Source: an uncultured Eubacterium sp.
GTDB lineage: Bacteria > Bacillota > Clostridia > Oscillospirales > Acutalibacteraceae
Length of the DNA stretch: 22,856 bases
Assembly (NCBI GenBank): GCA_910584985.1
Contig: CAJUDJ010000025.1
Location: 1-22,856 of the forward strand
Direction: 5' to 3'
Shown here: piece after piece, positions 1 through 8,467 of the stretch
How positions within the stretch are numbered: the stretch's first letter is position 1
Layout: each line of letters starts with the position of its first letter
The notes under the pieces: model-generated
The model's input: the letters and a program-made list of their open reading frames with translations, nothing else
Databases searched by the model: none
What the model was told of the DNA's origin: nothing
Translations under genes and position numbers: made by a program

Positions 1-10
1 AGTCCTAATA

Positions 11-55
11 TGGCAGAGGTATAAGGATTCGAACCTTAAATGACGGAGTCAGAGT
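11..55. repeat. Left attachment-site copy: displaced tRNA-Gln 3' half
   Basis: These 45 bases are identical to 16834-16878, the part of the intact tRNA-Gln(CTG) gene running from the anticodon loop to the CCA (tgg on this strand). The match stops sharply at both sides: a versus c before it, a versus c after it. The 5' half of the tRNA is absent, so this is not a functional tRNA gene. A 3' tRNA fragment in the same orientation as an intact copy about 16.8 kb away is the standard footprint of tyrosine-recombinase integration. The fragment is then the displaced original 3' end and marks the far boundary of the element. Only 10 bases of outside flank are visible. Confidence 0.9.
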
Positions 56-149
56 ATAAAAATCATTTTTTGAAACATACCATTTTAAGCCAAATTATCA
101 CTTTTGAGTCTCTCAAAAATCTCTTATAAGATTTAACGCCATTAATAAG
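56..149. other. Left inner end of the element with phased GTCTC-type sites and a weak hairpin
   Basis: This AT-rich stretch has no gene. GTCTC at 108-112 is followed by ATCTC at 119-123, 11 bp apart, matching the repeats near the right end (16618-16715), so these are candidate integrase arm-type sites. A hairpin (AAATCT, 6-nt loop, AGATTT; 117-134) lies downstream of the last operon gene. On the minus strand it is followed by a short T run, making it a weak terminator candidate. The operon ends less than 100 bp from the attachment core. Confidence 0.5.
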
Positions 150-896
150 TCAAACAAGTGTTTTTATAATTTCATCGCGCACAGCAAGATAACCGTTTAC
201 ATTCGGATGCAGCCCATCAAAAGTATAATCTTTTCTTAAATTGCCGTTTTCATCAGAAAGCAGATTTGTAACATCCAAAAATGTTACACCCTGTTCCTGT
301 GCCATAGCCTGAAGATTTTCATTAAGCAAGCTGATGGTTTTGCTGTCCCGTCCTTTAAGCTGAAAGCGTTCATAAAACGAATCTCTGTTTATATCCGTTG
401 GATAAACTGCCTGAAGCACAATATTTGTGTGCGGACTCTTTTGCTGAACAGCTATAATAATCTGACGTATATTTTCAGTTATCTGTTCCTTCGAAATTCC
501 TTGGTTCAGATCATTCACACCCATTAGTATAACCAGATTTTTAGGTTGCAAGACTATAATACTTCCATCCACTCTTGCCAGCATGGATGCTGTGCATTCA
601 GCGCTGATACCTCTGTTCACAACAGGTGTATTCGATTGAATACTATATTCGCCGTAAACACTGTCTGTTTTGCAAAGCTCTGTTATAGAATCGCCGAAAA
701 ACACAGTAGCATTTTTTGGTGAAGCATCAGCCAGTTGTGCATAATGCTCTGTTTTGCGGGCAATTTCAGTTGGTCCCATTTTTGAAACATAGCTAACAAC
801 AACAGCTATCATTACCACTAATAAAACAGCAATTATTGTTGGAACAAGGGCTGAGGCTGAAAGCAACCCGATTTTTATTTTATCTGCATTTTCCAT
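150..896 (-). CDS. Membrane-anchored SGNH/GDSL-type hydrolase
   Basis: The 248-aa protein begins with a hydrophobic membrane segment at about residues 10-37 with no lipobox, so the catalytic domain is probably extracytoplasmic and tethered. SGNH blocks appear in order: FGDSIT (nucleophile Ser), NRGIS (Gly block), GVND (Asn block) and DGLHPN near the C-terminus (Asp and His of the triad). The family includes carbohydrate esterases and platelet-activating-factor acetylhydrolase-like enzymes. In this operon a glycan deacetylase/deacylase role is a reasonable inference, but the substrate is not visible. It is the last gene of the minus-strand operon, 10 bp after the MBL gene, with GGAG about 8 nt before the ATG. 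Confidence 0.85.
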   Translation of the reverse strand: MENADKIKIGLLSASALVPTIIAVLLVVMIAVVVSYVSKMGPTEIARKTEHYAQLADASPKNATVFFGDSITELCKTDSVYGEYSIQSNTPVVNRGISAECTASMLARVDGSIIVLQPKNLVILMGVNDLNQGISKEQITENIRQIIIAVQQKSPHTNIVLQAVYPTDINRDSFYERFQLKGRDSKTISLLNENLQAMAQEQGVTFLDVTNLLSDENGNLRKDYTFDGLHPNVNGYLAVRDEIIKTLV

Positions 897-906
897 ACTT
901 TTTCTC

Positions 907-1704
907 CTATTTCATTTTTCCTCTGCGGGTTACCATTGCCGCTGTTTTATATCTGTAATAAAACAAAACCTTTACAGGCAGTTTTGTAAGAGGTGTCGGG
1001 GCTAAGGTTTTACTTATAATTCCACAGCAGAGTGTATACATATCCTCAAATGTGGCATAAGAAAGCTTATGCGAATATTTGCCTTCATCCTGCTCATAAT
1101 GACCTCCATAATAGCTGAATGCTTTATATGGTGCAAGCTTTTCAAGTGTTTTTTCAAGGCTGTCTCTATAGTCCTTAACAGAAGTGCAATCCGGCAAAAA
1201 CATCCATACACCCGAACCGGAACCGACTGCATCCCCACAGAGAACTGCCTGATGTGTTTCATCAATCAGCAGCATACTGCCCGGTGTGTGTCCGAAAGCA
1301 CCGATACATTTTATTTTCAGACCGCCTAAATCTATATCACTGCCTTCAGCAACAGGTATATATGTATTTACAGGATAATCCTTTCTTTTAAGTTTAAATG
1401 GAATACTGCCGAAATTCATAAGTCGCTGGGATGCTTTTGTATAATGCATCCTTTCTTTCTCATGAATATAAACCTTTTCAAATTCCTCTGCTCTGTACAT
1501 ATGATCAATATGAGCATGCGTAAGAATCAAATCAACAGGTTTATCCGTAAGTGTTTTCACAAAAGGAAACAATGGTTCTTCAGACATGCCTGTATCTATA
1601 ACCAACGAACGCATTTCACCCTCTATCAGATAAATGCAGCACTGCTTTGCATCAACAATCCTCCAGAAACCATTGCATATTTCTTCCGCTTTATAATCAG
1701 ACAT
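907..1704 (-). CDS. MBL-fold metallo-hydrolase
   Basis: This 265-aa protein of the metallo-beta-lactamase superfamily is most like the glyoxalase-II/general MBL hydrolase group. The metal ligands are visible: HAHIDH at about residues 63-68, the GHTPGS histidine near 138, the CGDAV aspartate near 157, and a late GGHY histidine. No signal peptide is seen, so it should be cytoplasmic. The gene starts 2 bp after the alpha/beta-hydrolase stop, and its GGAGGA site overlaps the end of that gene, which suggests translational coupling. In Clostridia such proteins often travel with esterases and sugar catabolic genes. The substrate cannot be read from the sequence; a thioester or another ester/lactone is possible. 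Confidence 0.85.
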   Translation of the reverse strand: MSDYKAEEICNGFWRIVDAKQCCIYLIEGEMRSLVIDTGMSEEPLFPFVKTLTDKPVDLILTHAHIDHMYRAEEFEKVYIHEKERMHYTKASQRLMNFGSIPFKLKRKDYPVNTYIPVAEGSDIDLGGLKIKCIGAFGHTPGSMLLIDETHQAVLCGDAVGSGSGVWMFLPDCTSVKDYRDSLEKTLEKLAPYKAFSYYGGHYEQDEGKYSHKLSYATFEDMYTLCCGIISKTLAPTPLTKLPVKVLFYYRYKTAAMVTRRGKMK

Positions 1705-1706
1705 TG

Positions 1707-2705
1707 CTATTCCTCCGTTTTCATATATTCTGATAGAAATTCTATCGTTTCATTAAAGCAAATCAAACCGTTTTCCGTATCAAGCAGCATCTGGTATTCG
1801 TGAGTAACCTCTCCGTATTCTTCCTTTGAAAAATACCGTTCCTTAACAAAAACACCTTTTTTTCGTAATTCTTCACCGAAGGATCTGCCGTGATTTTCAA
1901 ATGACCATGCATTTCCGTCTGTTATATAACAGGGCACAAATTTTTCCGTTATAAAATCTATAGGCGTAACCGTGGAAATCAGCGGTGCTTTTTTCCAGTT
2001 TTTCTTTCCCATCAGACTCCATCCAATTCTGCTGATAAAGAGACGGAGTGTCCTGTTTTTAATGTCAAACATTTTTTTCACATCATATGGTCCGCAATAA
2101 AGCAATGCACATTTAAGCGCATTGGATTTCAGCGGCGACTGCACACCGATTTTATCTGCAAGTATGTGATTTGAATGTGCAGCAGTAAACTGTGACGCCA
2201 TATATGCACCTGCTGAATCACCTGCTATTGCAACACGACTCATATCAATCCGATCAGAAAATGCACAATTACCTATTGCCGAAAAAGCCTCTGCCACCTG
2301 AATAATCTGCGCCGGATAGGCGGCTTCGGGTGCCCAGCAGTAATTCATTGACGCAACAGCATAGCCTTTTGAAGCCAGCATAATTCCCCAGTTTTCCGTG
2401 CCGCTTTTATCACCTGCAACAAAAGCACCGCCGTGCACCCATAAAATAAGCGGATGCCGCCCCTGTTCTTTCGGCAGAAACAGATCATACTCATTCTGCG
2501 CATAGCGCGAAGCATATGTCAAATCTTTGTGGATTTCAACAGCTGCTTCTGCTGCTTTACAATTTTCAGGCATTGTAATTTCACCGTCCATCTTACGCCT
2601 GAGTAAACGCACAACAGGCATCGGTGAACATATAAAATAAAATACTGCACTGATTAAAACAACTGACAATACAGCGAATACTGCGTATAAAACCTCCATC
2701 ATCAT
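1707..2705 (-). CDS. Membrane-anchored alpha/beta-hydrolase (HSL/BD-FAE-like esterase)
   Basis: The 332-aa protein has an N-terminal hydrophobic segment (about residues 5-28) and then an alpha/beta-hydrolase fold of the esterase/lipase (HSL-like) type. It shows an HGGAF oxyanion-hole motif, a GDSAGA nucleophile elbow, an ITDGNAW aspartate and a late VTHEYQ histidine, so the triad looks complete. The family acts on short-chain esters; here removal of acyl groups from glycans is inferred from the neighbouring glycosidases. Three consecutive ATG codons (2705, 2702, 2699) are possible starts, and the third has the best spacing from GGAG. The gap to the GH20 stop is 5 bp, indicating one transcript. 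Confidence 0.85.
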   Translation of the reverse strand: MMMEVLYAVFAVLSVVLISAVFYFICSPMPVVRLLRRKMDGEITMPENCKAAEAAVEIHKDLTYASRYAQNEYDLFLPKEQGRHPLILWVHGGAFVAGDKSGTENWGIMLASKGYAVASMNYCWAPEAAYPAQIIQVAEAFSAIGNCAFSDRIDMSRVAIAGDSAGAYMASQFTAAHSNHILADKIGVQSPLKSNALKCALLYCGPYDVKKMFDIKNRTLRLFISRIGWSLMGKKNWKKAPLISTVTPIDFITEKFVPCYITDGNAWSFENHGRSFGEELRKKGVFVKERYFSKEEYGEVTHEYQMLLDTENGLICFNETIEFLSEYMKTEE

Positions 2706-2710
2706 ACTCC

Positions 2711-4540
2711 TTATTCAAAACAATAAAACGGTGCTAACCCGTTTTCAAGACCGCTCAATTTATTGCGTAAAAGCCAGTTTTTTCTGTGCTGTTCTGCAAC
2801 CTCTTCAGCTTGTGCCTGTAAATCTGAAAGCGATTTATTTTTTGCAATATACATTCTGCACAGTGTAAAAAGCCCAACCATATCCAATGCGGTTTTATAT
2901 TCATACCTTATAAGCTCTGCATCCGTACATTTCATATCCGCATCCTCAAGTTTGCTTTTAAGATTTTCAATAAGCTTCAGAATTTTTTCCATACTCCCAA
3001 AATCCAGCCTCGCTTCAACAGGCAGATATGCCTGTGCTGTCTCCGAAACACCAAGTACATTCAGAAGCATTGCAGTAAATGCAAGGCTTTGCTCATATTT
3101 TTCCGCTGATTTAATATTTTCACTGTAAAAAAGATGCGCCAAAGTACGGCACGGAAGCTGAAGTTCCTCATATTTATAATAGTTGCCTGCTTCCAGCACC
3201 AAGTTTCCCATAATTTGTTTGGAATCCTCAAAAACGAACAAATTCAGTGCATCGGCAAGCTGTTTTTTCGTAAGACGATTGCTGCTGTTCCAGCTCGCAC
3301 CGGAACAATATACGATCGCCGCATAGGAAACGGGCAAGGGCTGCATATGATTGCAATCCCCCCAATCAGTCAGAAGGATACCCTGTGCATTGTATTTTAC
3401 TGCCGCACAAACTGCATTATCAATATTTTCAATCGCATTATCCGTGAGTCCTGTAAAAGAAAGCCAGCTGCTTGTGCCGGGACACACATAAAAATCAAGA
3501 CCGTTATCATGAAGCATTTTGCAGCGTTTATCAAACGGATATTCCTTTTCATATCCCCATTCAAGATAAATAACATCTTTGGGCAATCCCTTATCAAAGC
3601 AATTAAATCTGTGCAGTGCATCTGCCCACATCATCATTTTTCTTCCACGCTTTGTACAAATAGAATCCAGTTTGTTTACATAATCCGAAAACAGCTGTGC
3701 CGTATCTGCACCAAAGTTTTTACCTCTGCCCATTTCAAAGGGTTCATCAAGACCGACATGCATTTTATCGGATGTAAAACAAGGAAGCAGATCATCTGCC
3801 ATTTTTTCAACAAGCTTAATGCTTTCTTCAGAAGATACATCCAGCGTGGTTGATGGTATCGTAAACCCACCGTATGAAAAACCACCCACACATTCGGCAA
3901 GAGAAGCAAATTCCTCTTTCTCCAGCCAAGGCGCCATATGTCCGAGGCTGTTTTGATTTGCAACAAGTGCAATAAAACGATCCCGGCAATATCGGCTGAG
4001 TTCCTTTATTTCCTGTACAGTTAATGCACAAGCCGCATCACAGTATTTCGCAAAAGTCGGATAGCAAAAGGAAAAGCCTTCAATATAAAACTGAAGCTGA
4101 TTATATTTAAATCGGGCAAGCATATCAACAAGATGCTTCACGGTTTCCGGTTTCGGAACCTTTCCTCTGCTGATGTCCAGCATAAATCCCCTGTTCTTAA
4201 AATCAGCCGTATCTGCAATTTCAAAGCAGCTTAACTTTTCACCGTTTTTATAAATCTGCCAAAGCGTTACAAACGCATGAAAAGCACTCTCCTTTGATTT
4301 ATACATAACGGCAATTTTGTTTTCCTGTGCAGTTATTCTGTAATCAAAATCCATATCAGGGCGAAAAAGAAACTGCAAATCCGACTTTTCGCTTGATATA
4401 AATGCGCCTTCGCACACACTGAAAACGGCAGCTTCCGAAATAAACTGCAAATCTGAAACATTCAGCTTAAGCGGAAAACGCAAACTGCATTTTTCTTTTT
4501 GAAGCAAAATCTTCTTTGGTTTCGGAACAATAGCATACAT
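2711..4540 (-). CDS. GH20 beta-N-acetylhexosaminidase, non-canonical intracellular type
   Basis: The predicted enzyme is 609 aa and has no signal peptide. A small N-terminal GH20b-like region (about 1-105) is followed by the catalytic barrel. Family signatures are RGFMLDISR (the Arg near 117 usually contacts the sugar) and the DE catalytic pair in HVGLDEPF (D265, E266), where most GH20 enzymes have GGDE. The chemistry is substrate-assisted removal of terminal beta-GlcNAc or GalNAc. The last 200 or so residues are helical and unassigned. I chose ATG 4540, about 8 nt after GGAG, over an upstream in-frame GTG at 4549 that overlaps that site. The GPH transporter ends 17 bp upstream. The exact linkage preference is unknown. 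Confidence 0.85.
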   Translation of the reverse strand: MYAIVPKPKKILLQKEKCSLRFPLKLNVSDLQFISEAAVFSVCEGAFISSEKSDLQFLFRPDMDFDYRITAQENKIAVMYKSKESAFHAFVTLWQIYKNGEKLSCFEIADTADFKNRGFMLDISRGKVPKPETVKHLVDMLARFKYNQLQFYIEGFSFCYPTFAKYCDAACALTVQEIKELSRYCRDRFIALVANQNSLGHMAPWLEKEEFASLAECVGGFSYGGFTIPSTTLDVSSEESIKLVEKMADDLLPCFTSDKMHVGLDEPFEMGRGKNFGADTAQLFSDYVNKLDSICTKRGRKMMMWADALHRFNCFDKGLPKDVIYLEWGYEKEYPFDKRCKMLHDNGLDFYVCPGTSSWLSFTGLTDNAIENIDNAVCAAVKYNAQGILLTDWGDCNHMQPLPVSYAAIVYCSGASWNSSNRLTKKQLADALNLFVFEDSKQIMGNLVLEAGNYYKYEELQLPCRTLAHLFYSENIKSAEKYEQSLAFTAMLLNVLGVSETAQAYLPVEARLDFGSMEKILKLIENLKSKLEDADMKCTDAELIRYEYKTALDMVGLFTLCRMYIAKNKSLSDLQAQAEEVAEQHRKNWLLRNKLSGLENGLAPFYCFE

Positions 4541-4557
4541 CGAAATCACTCCTGCAT

Positions 4558-5928
4558 TTATTTATAGCTTCGTGTCATTTTTTCAAGTGCTTCTTCTCTG
4601 GAAATCTTGCCCTCATTGACACTGCTCATCAGCTGAACATCACTGTCCTTTAAATTATAGGCAAACAAAAATCCCAGACCGAGAAGCATTCCTGCCGCCG
4701 GAATAAGCATACAGCAGCTCCAGATCAGATTTACAATTTCAGGCGGCTGAACCTCAAGTGAGCCGTCATATTTTGCAAAATGAAAAATCAAAGCACCGTT
4801 AGCCGATGCAAAGGCAGCAATTACCTTTGAAATAAAGCTCTGCAATGCAAAAGTAATACCTTCCTTTCGGATGCCTGTTTTAAAGGTTCCGTATTCAATG
4901 CAATCCTGCGGCAGTGCACCCATAATAATAGACGGCATTATGGCAAGCGCTGCAATAACTGCCATGGAAACAAGCACAATCTGTTTATTTTCAAAACCGA
5001 TCAGATAAGTAATAACATACATAACCGCTGTAAGAATAATACATACTCTGTAAATCACAATTTTATCCAGTTTCTTAAGCAAAATCGGTGAAAGAAGATA
5101 TACGGCAATAATCATCGGCATGGAATACAAGGCTATGGTTGACACTGCCGCAACATCATTTAAACAATATTTTGCCATATAAGACAGCATGGAAACCGAA
5201 ACCATACCCGACACAAGTCTGTAACCGTAAAACAGAAGCAGATATCTGTTTCCCTTAAGATACATAAAAGTTTCTTTTAAGGTCGGCTCCTTTTCTGTTT
5301 TTGTTTCAACATGGTATCTTTCCTTACAGGTAAAGGTTACAAGGCTCATAGCAAAAAAGCCAACTGCCGCAGCAATCAAACCGGCATTAAAGAAACCGTA
5401 TTTTTTAAAGATAACAGGAATAATAATTGCTGACAGTGCCATGGAGGCGGCACCGCCCATACCTGAAAAGGTCATAAAAGAGGCACGGTCCTTAACATTA
5501 GGCGTTATTGCCGTAGGAAGAGCTAATATCGGTGCGTCCGAAACAGTATAGCATAAGTCCCATATCACATAAGTTATAACCGCAGCCGCAATACGAAGCC
5601 CTTTGTTTTCCACGTCCTCAATGGAAAACAGCAAAACGGTTGAAAGCGGTATTGCCACCATGGAAATTTTAAGCCACGGTATAAATCTTTTTCCGCTTTT
5701 CCATTTGAGCTTATCCATAATTAAGCCGAACAGTGTATCATTTATACCATCCCAGATTTTTCCGCCGAACATAATAACAGAAACCGCCAGAGAGGGCAAT
5801 AATGCATAGTCTGTATAATACATCATTAAAAACTGTGAAACCAGCGTGTAAATCATTCCCTGACCGAAGTAATACATGCCGTAGGGAATTTTCTCTTTAA
5901 GGGAGGTTTTATATTCCTGAACACTCAT
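4558..5928 (-). CDS. GPH-family sugar:cation symporter (MFS)
   Basis: This 456-aa polytopic membrane protein has about 12 hydrophobic segments and the hallmarks of the glycoside-pentoside-hexuronide:cation symporters (MelB/XynP/GusB type). These are an N-terminal KIPYGMYYFGQG stretch, a WDGINDTLFG motif after helix 2, and the central DAPILALPTAIT region. It is the only transporter in the operon and so probably imports the glycoside or oligosaccharide processed by the cytoplasmic GH39, GH20 and GH3 enzymes. Its start overlaps the GH39 stop by 4 bp (ATGA), with GCAGGAG just upstream inside GH39, so the two are translationally coupled. The C-tail ends in NEGKISREEALEKM, echoed by a short reading frame at 8328-8420. 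Confidence 0.9.
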   Translation of the reverse strand: MSVQEYKTSLKEKIPYGMYYFGQGMIYTLVSQFLMMYYTDYALLPSLAVSVIMFGGKIWDGINDTLFGLIMDKLKWKSGKRFIPWLKISMVAIPLSTVLLFSIEDVENKGLRIAAAVITYVIWDLCYTVSDAPILALPTAITPNVKDRASFMTFSGMGGAASMALSAIIIPVIFKKYGFFNAGLIAAAVGFFAMSLVTFTCKERYHVETKTEKEPTLKETFMYLKGNRYLLLFYGYRLVSGMVSVSMLSYMAKYCLNDVAAVSTIALYSMPMIIAVYLLSPILLKKLDKIVIYRVCIILTAVMYVITYLIGFENKQIVLVSMAVIAALAIMPSIIMGALPQDCIEYGTFKTGIRKEGITFALQSFISKVIAAFASANGALIFHFAKYDGSLEVQPPEIVNLIWSCCMLIPAAGMLLGLGFLFAYNLKDSDVQLMSSVNEGKISREEALEKMTRSYK

Positions 5929-7520
5929 GATTTATTCTCCTGCAATTCGTTTAAGTAAATATTTATGAGCGCTGTGCCCATAGGCGGCAAGCTGAATTTA
6001 ACCGTACATCCGTTGTCTGAAACCATTATATCCGGCTTTTCCGTTTTCAGCTCCGACTCACCCTTAAGTATATCTATCTGCCCTTTCGAAAGATATTCCG
6101 GTCTGCCGTTTTGAAGCCATTTTTCACAGGCATTTGCATTTTCACCGTCTATCCGCTGCATATCGGCAGCAAAGGCATTGCCGTTTTTAACAGTAATTTC
6201 AATTTCCTCGGTTTTAATATCGTGCAGCAAAGAATTATGATTAACTGCCAGAAACTGAACGGTATGAATTTCATGATTCCAAACCGCATAAATATCAACC
6301 GTTTCTCCTCTGTAAGTCTGCGTGTATAATTCACCGTTCAGCTTATGCAGCAGCTGAAATGCTCTGTACGGCGCTTTTGGAATACCGTGCTGTGTCATCA
6401 GCCCGAAGCCGCCGAAAAATTCGTTGCTGTCCTGTGCACTTTCTTCGATAATATCACAAAAAGTCCAGAAAGAATAGCCCTTTACAAGATTCATATTATC
6501 AAGCACGGTTTTTGCAATAAAGGAAGCACCGAATGCACTGTCTGACTCCAAGCCCGCAAGACTTCCCCATTCGGTATAATAAAGCGGAAGCCCTCTTGAC
6601 TCTTCCACTGCCCGCTTTGTCATTTCCGTAAGAACGCCTCTTTCCACATGCTCCCACAGCTGTGCCTTGAACACGGAATACTGCTTTTTGAACGCTTCAA
6701 ATTCCTCTCCGCCGCTTGCTGCCATTTCAAGCACCTCGTGGACGCGGTCATTATCATCAAGCGGCAGCGGATTCACAAAATTGGCACTGTCCTCCACTCC
6801 GTAGCCAAGAACACAATCCGTAGGATACTGATGTGTTGTAACGAAATCAACAGGTGTGCCGCTTTCTTCGCAGAAATCAAGAAATTCCGGAATCCACGCA
6901 TTATTTGAGGTTGCAGGTCCGCCCACTTTCAGCTGTGAATCACACCTTTTAATTGCCTCGGCAGTTGTCTTATAAAGCCTGAAATATTCCTGTATATCTC
7001 CCGACCAAAAACCGTAGGGGGAACTGTTTCCGCCAAGATTCGGTTCATTCCACACCTCAAAAAACCAGGAACGCACCTCTGCCCTGCCATATCTGTCAAT
7101 GATATGCTTTATAAATTCACCGATAAACCATGCCCACTTTTCATAATCCTTCGGCGGGGAAGTATTCCCCTTATAATGAAAAATTGTTGTATTGCTGCTT
7201 GCAAGTGCTTCAGGCATAAAGCTCAATTCAACAAACGGCTTCATACCGATGGAAAGCAGAAAATCAAAGATATTATCAATATTTGTAAAGGATAACACAA
7301 GCTGATTGGAAAGCATCGGTTTGCTGACAACGCTCATATCATCATCAAACAAGCCGTGAAAACGAAGATATTTAAAGCCCAGCTCTCTGTGGCAGTGCTC
7401 AAGCATTTTTCTGTAATCCGCACGCAGTGCCGTTGCCGCATGGCAGCTTCCTATACAATGCTCCCAATATCTGTCAAGCGTTTTTTTATCACCGTAAATA
7501 TCAAAATTATATTTTATCAT
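5925..7520 (-). CDS. GH39 glycosidase (beta-xylosidase-like)
   Basis: The 531-aa cytoplasmic enzyme (no signal peptide) belongs to GH39, clan GH-A. The N-terminal CIGSCHAA and LGFKYLRFHGLFDDD stretches are typical. The acid/base is E159 in EVWNEPN and the nucleophile is E317 in YYTEWG, and both are present. A C-terminal beta-sandwich follows the barrel. GH39 contains beta-xylosidases and alpha-L-iduronidases; length and N-terminal sequence favour the bacterial beta-xylosidase branch, but specificity is uncertain. The gene starts 20 bp after the lipoprotein gene behind a GGAG site and overlaps the downstream symporter gene, which suggests that the symporter imports its substrate. Confidence 0.88.
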   Translation of the reverse strand: MIKYNFDIYGDKKTLDRYWEHCIGSCHAATALRADYRKMLEHCHRELGFKYLRFHGLFDDDMSVVSKPMLSNQLVLSFTNIDNIFDFLLSIGMKPFVELSFMPEALASSNTTIFHYKGNTSPPKDYEKWAWFIGEFIKHIIDRYGRAEVRSWFFEVWNEPNLGGNSSPYGFWSGDIQEYFRLYKTTAEAIKRCDSQLKVGGPATSNNAWIPEFLDFCEESGTPVDFVTTHQYPTDCVLGYGVEDSANFVNPLPLDDNDRVHEVLEMAASGGEEFEAFKKQYSVFKAQLWEHVERGVLTEMTKRAVEESRGLPLYYTEWGSLAGLESDSAFGASFIAKTVLDNMNLVKGYSFWTFCDIIEESAQDSNEFFGGFGLMTQHGIPKAPYRAFQLLHKLNGELYTQTYRGETVDIYAVWNHEIHTVQFLAVNHNSLLHDIKTEEIEITVKNGNAFAADMQRIDGENANACEKWLQNGRPEYLSKGQIDILKGESELKTEKPDIMVSDNGCTVKFSLPPMGTALINIYLNELQENKS

Positions 7521-7540
7521 AGCTTATTCTCCGTTAAAAA

Positions 7541-8263
7541 TTACACTTTTGCATATTCAGATGAAAGAACATAATTTATATCGGCATTGATGGTAATTAC
7601 CAGATATTTCATCTCAGCTCTGACGCTTTGTCTGCCCGAAAAGCTTACTGCTTCAATGCTTTTATGTTTTTTATTGTTAAATGTAACAGTAAGTGAACCC
7701 TGCGAAAAACCGTATTCAGATGAATTAATTTTAACATTGCCTTTAACATTTGCATAGGATTTCACGCCATCCACAAGCACCTGCGTACCGTCTGTATCAA
7801 TTATATTAAGATATCCGTTCTGACCCTGAGCAGCAGAACCTGTTGTATTTACTGATTTAAGTGTAAAAGTAACAACATTTTCATTAACATTTACCGACTC
7901 AACATCAGCAGCATTAAGCGAGGTAAGTTCTGTACCGAAGGTTTCATTCTTTTCAAATTTTGCAAGCAATTCCGACTGCTCAGGTGCTGTTAAATCCATA
8001 GTTTCGTCAGAATTATTCCCTATCCACAAATTACCCTTTTCAACTTTCTGCGAAGATGATATACACTTAACCGAACTCTTTTCAAGTGCTGCATTATAAA
8101 CATTTACAAATTCCGTAATATCATCTGCTGTCTGAATTGCATCAGCAGGCTGATTATTTGCTTGCGGATTCTTCTGTTCACCGCCCGAGCAGGCTGCCAA
8201 GCTGAATATAATACTTAATGCCAAAATCAAAACGGCTAATGATTTAAAAAAATATTTTTTCAT
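7541..8263 (-). CDS. Lipoprotein of unknown function
   Basis: The 240-aa protein has a clear lipoprotein signal: KK near the N-terminus, a hydrophobic core and a SLAAC lipobox (Cys at about residue 25). After a short polar linker, the mature part is beta-rich and repetitive in Asn, Val and Ser, with a valine/asparagine-rich stretch (about 115-130) and no cysteine other than the lipid-anchor one. I recognise no family. Its place between GH3 and GH39 suggests a surface role linked to the same glycan, such as binding or envelope sensing, but nothing in the sequence proves it. The site GAGGTAA precedes the ATG. It is not a full-size ABC solute-binding protein (too short). Confidence 0.75.
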   Translation of the reverse strand: MKKYFFKSLAVLILALSIIFSLAACSGGEQKNPQANNQPADAIQTADDITEFVNVYNAALEKSSVKCISSSQKVEKGNLWIGNNSDETMDLTAPEQSELLAKFEKNETFGTELTSLNAADVESVNVNENVVTFTLKSVNTTGSAAQGQNGYLNIIDTDGTQVLVDGVKSYANVKGNVKINSSEYGFSQGSLTVTFNNKKHKSIEAVSFSGRQSVRAEMKYLVITINADINYVLSSEYAKV

Positions 8264-8467
8264 ATTAAAATTACCTCAATTTATATATTATTTTTGAACA
8301 AGCAGTTGCTTGTATGAATAACGGTATTTAGTATTTTAATGAAAGAGATGCCATTGCCTCTTCCTTCGTTATTTCCCCTGCATTTTTTCTGCTTTTGAAT
8401 TTCACCTTATCGAATATCATTCCAATCGGCTTTATTTTTCAATTTCATCTCTCTCCCTTGCTGATTA
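8264..8467. other. Intra-operon spacer with a palindrome
   Basis: This roughly 200-bp gap is the only sizeable break in the operon. It contains a 16-bp near-perfect palindrome (ACAAGCAGTTGCTTGT, 8298-8313) 35-50 bp upstream of the lipoprotein start. No T run follows on either strand, so it is a poor terminator; it could be a regulator site or an RNA-processing hairpin. The spacer also holds the short reading frame described at 8328-8420. Confidence 0.45.
8328..8420 (-). pseudogene. Possible remnant of a transporter C-terminal tail (30 codons)
   Basis: A 30-codon frame in the GH3-lipoprotein gap ends in NAGEITKEEAMASLSLKY. This resembles the extreme C-terminus of the GPH symporter in the same operon (NEGKISREEALEKM), with the same N-x-G-x-I-x-x-EEA pattern. 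There is no good ribosome binding site and no transporter body. The likeliest reading is the leftover tail of a second, deleted symporter gene that once followed GH3. A functional small peptide, or chance, remains possible. Confidence 0.3.

Noticed and set aside
3134..3853. 239-codon plus-strand open frame within the GH20 gene
   Set aside because: It is antisense to a well-supported GH20 coding region, and its translation shows no family features and skewed composition (Cys, His and Ile rich).
8298..8313. Palindrome as an intra-operon terminator
   Set aside because: The stem is short and no T run follows on either strand.
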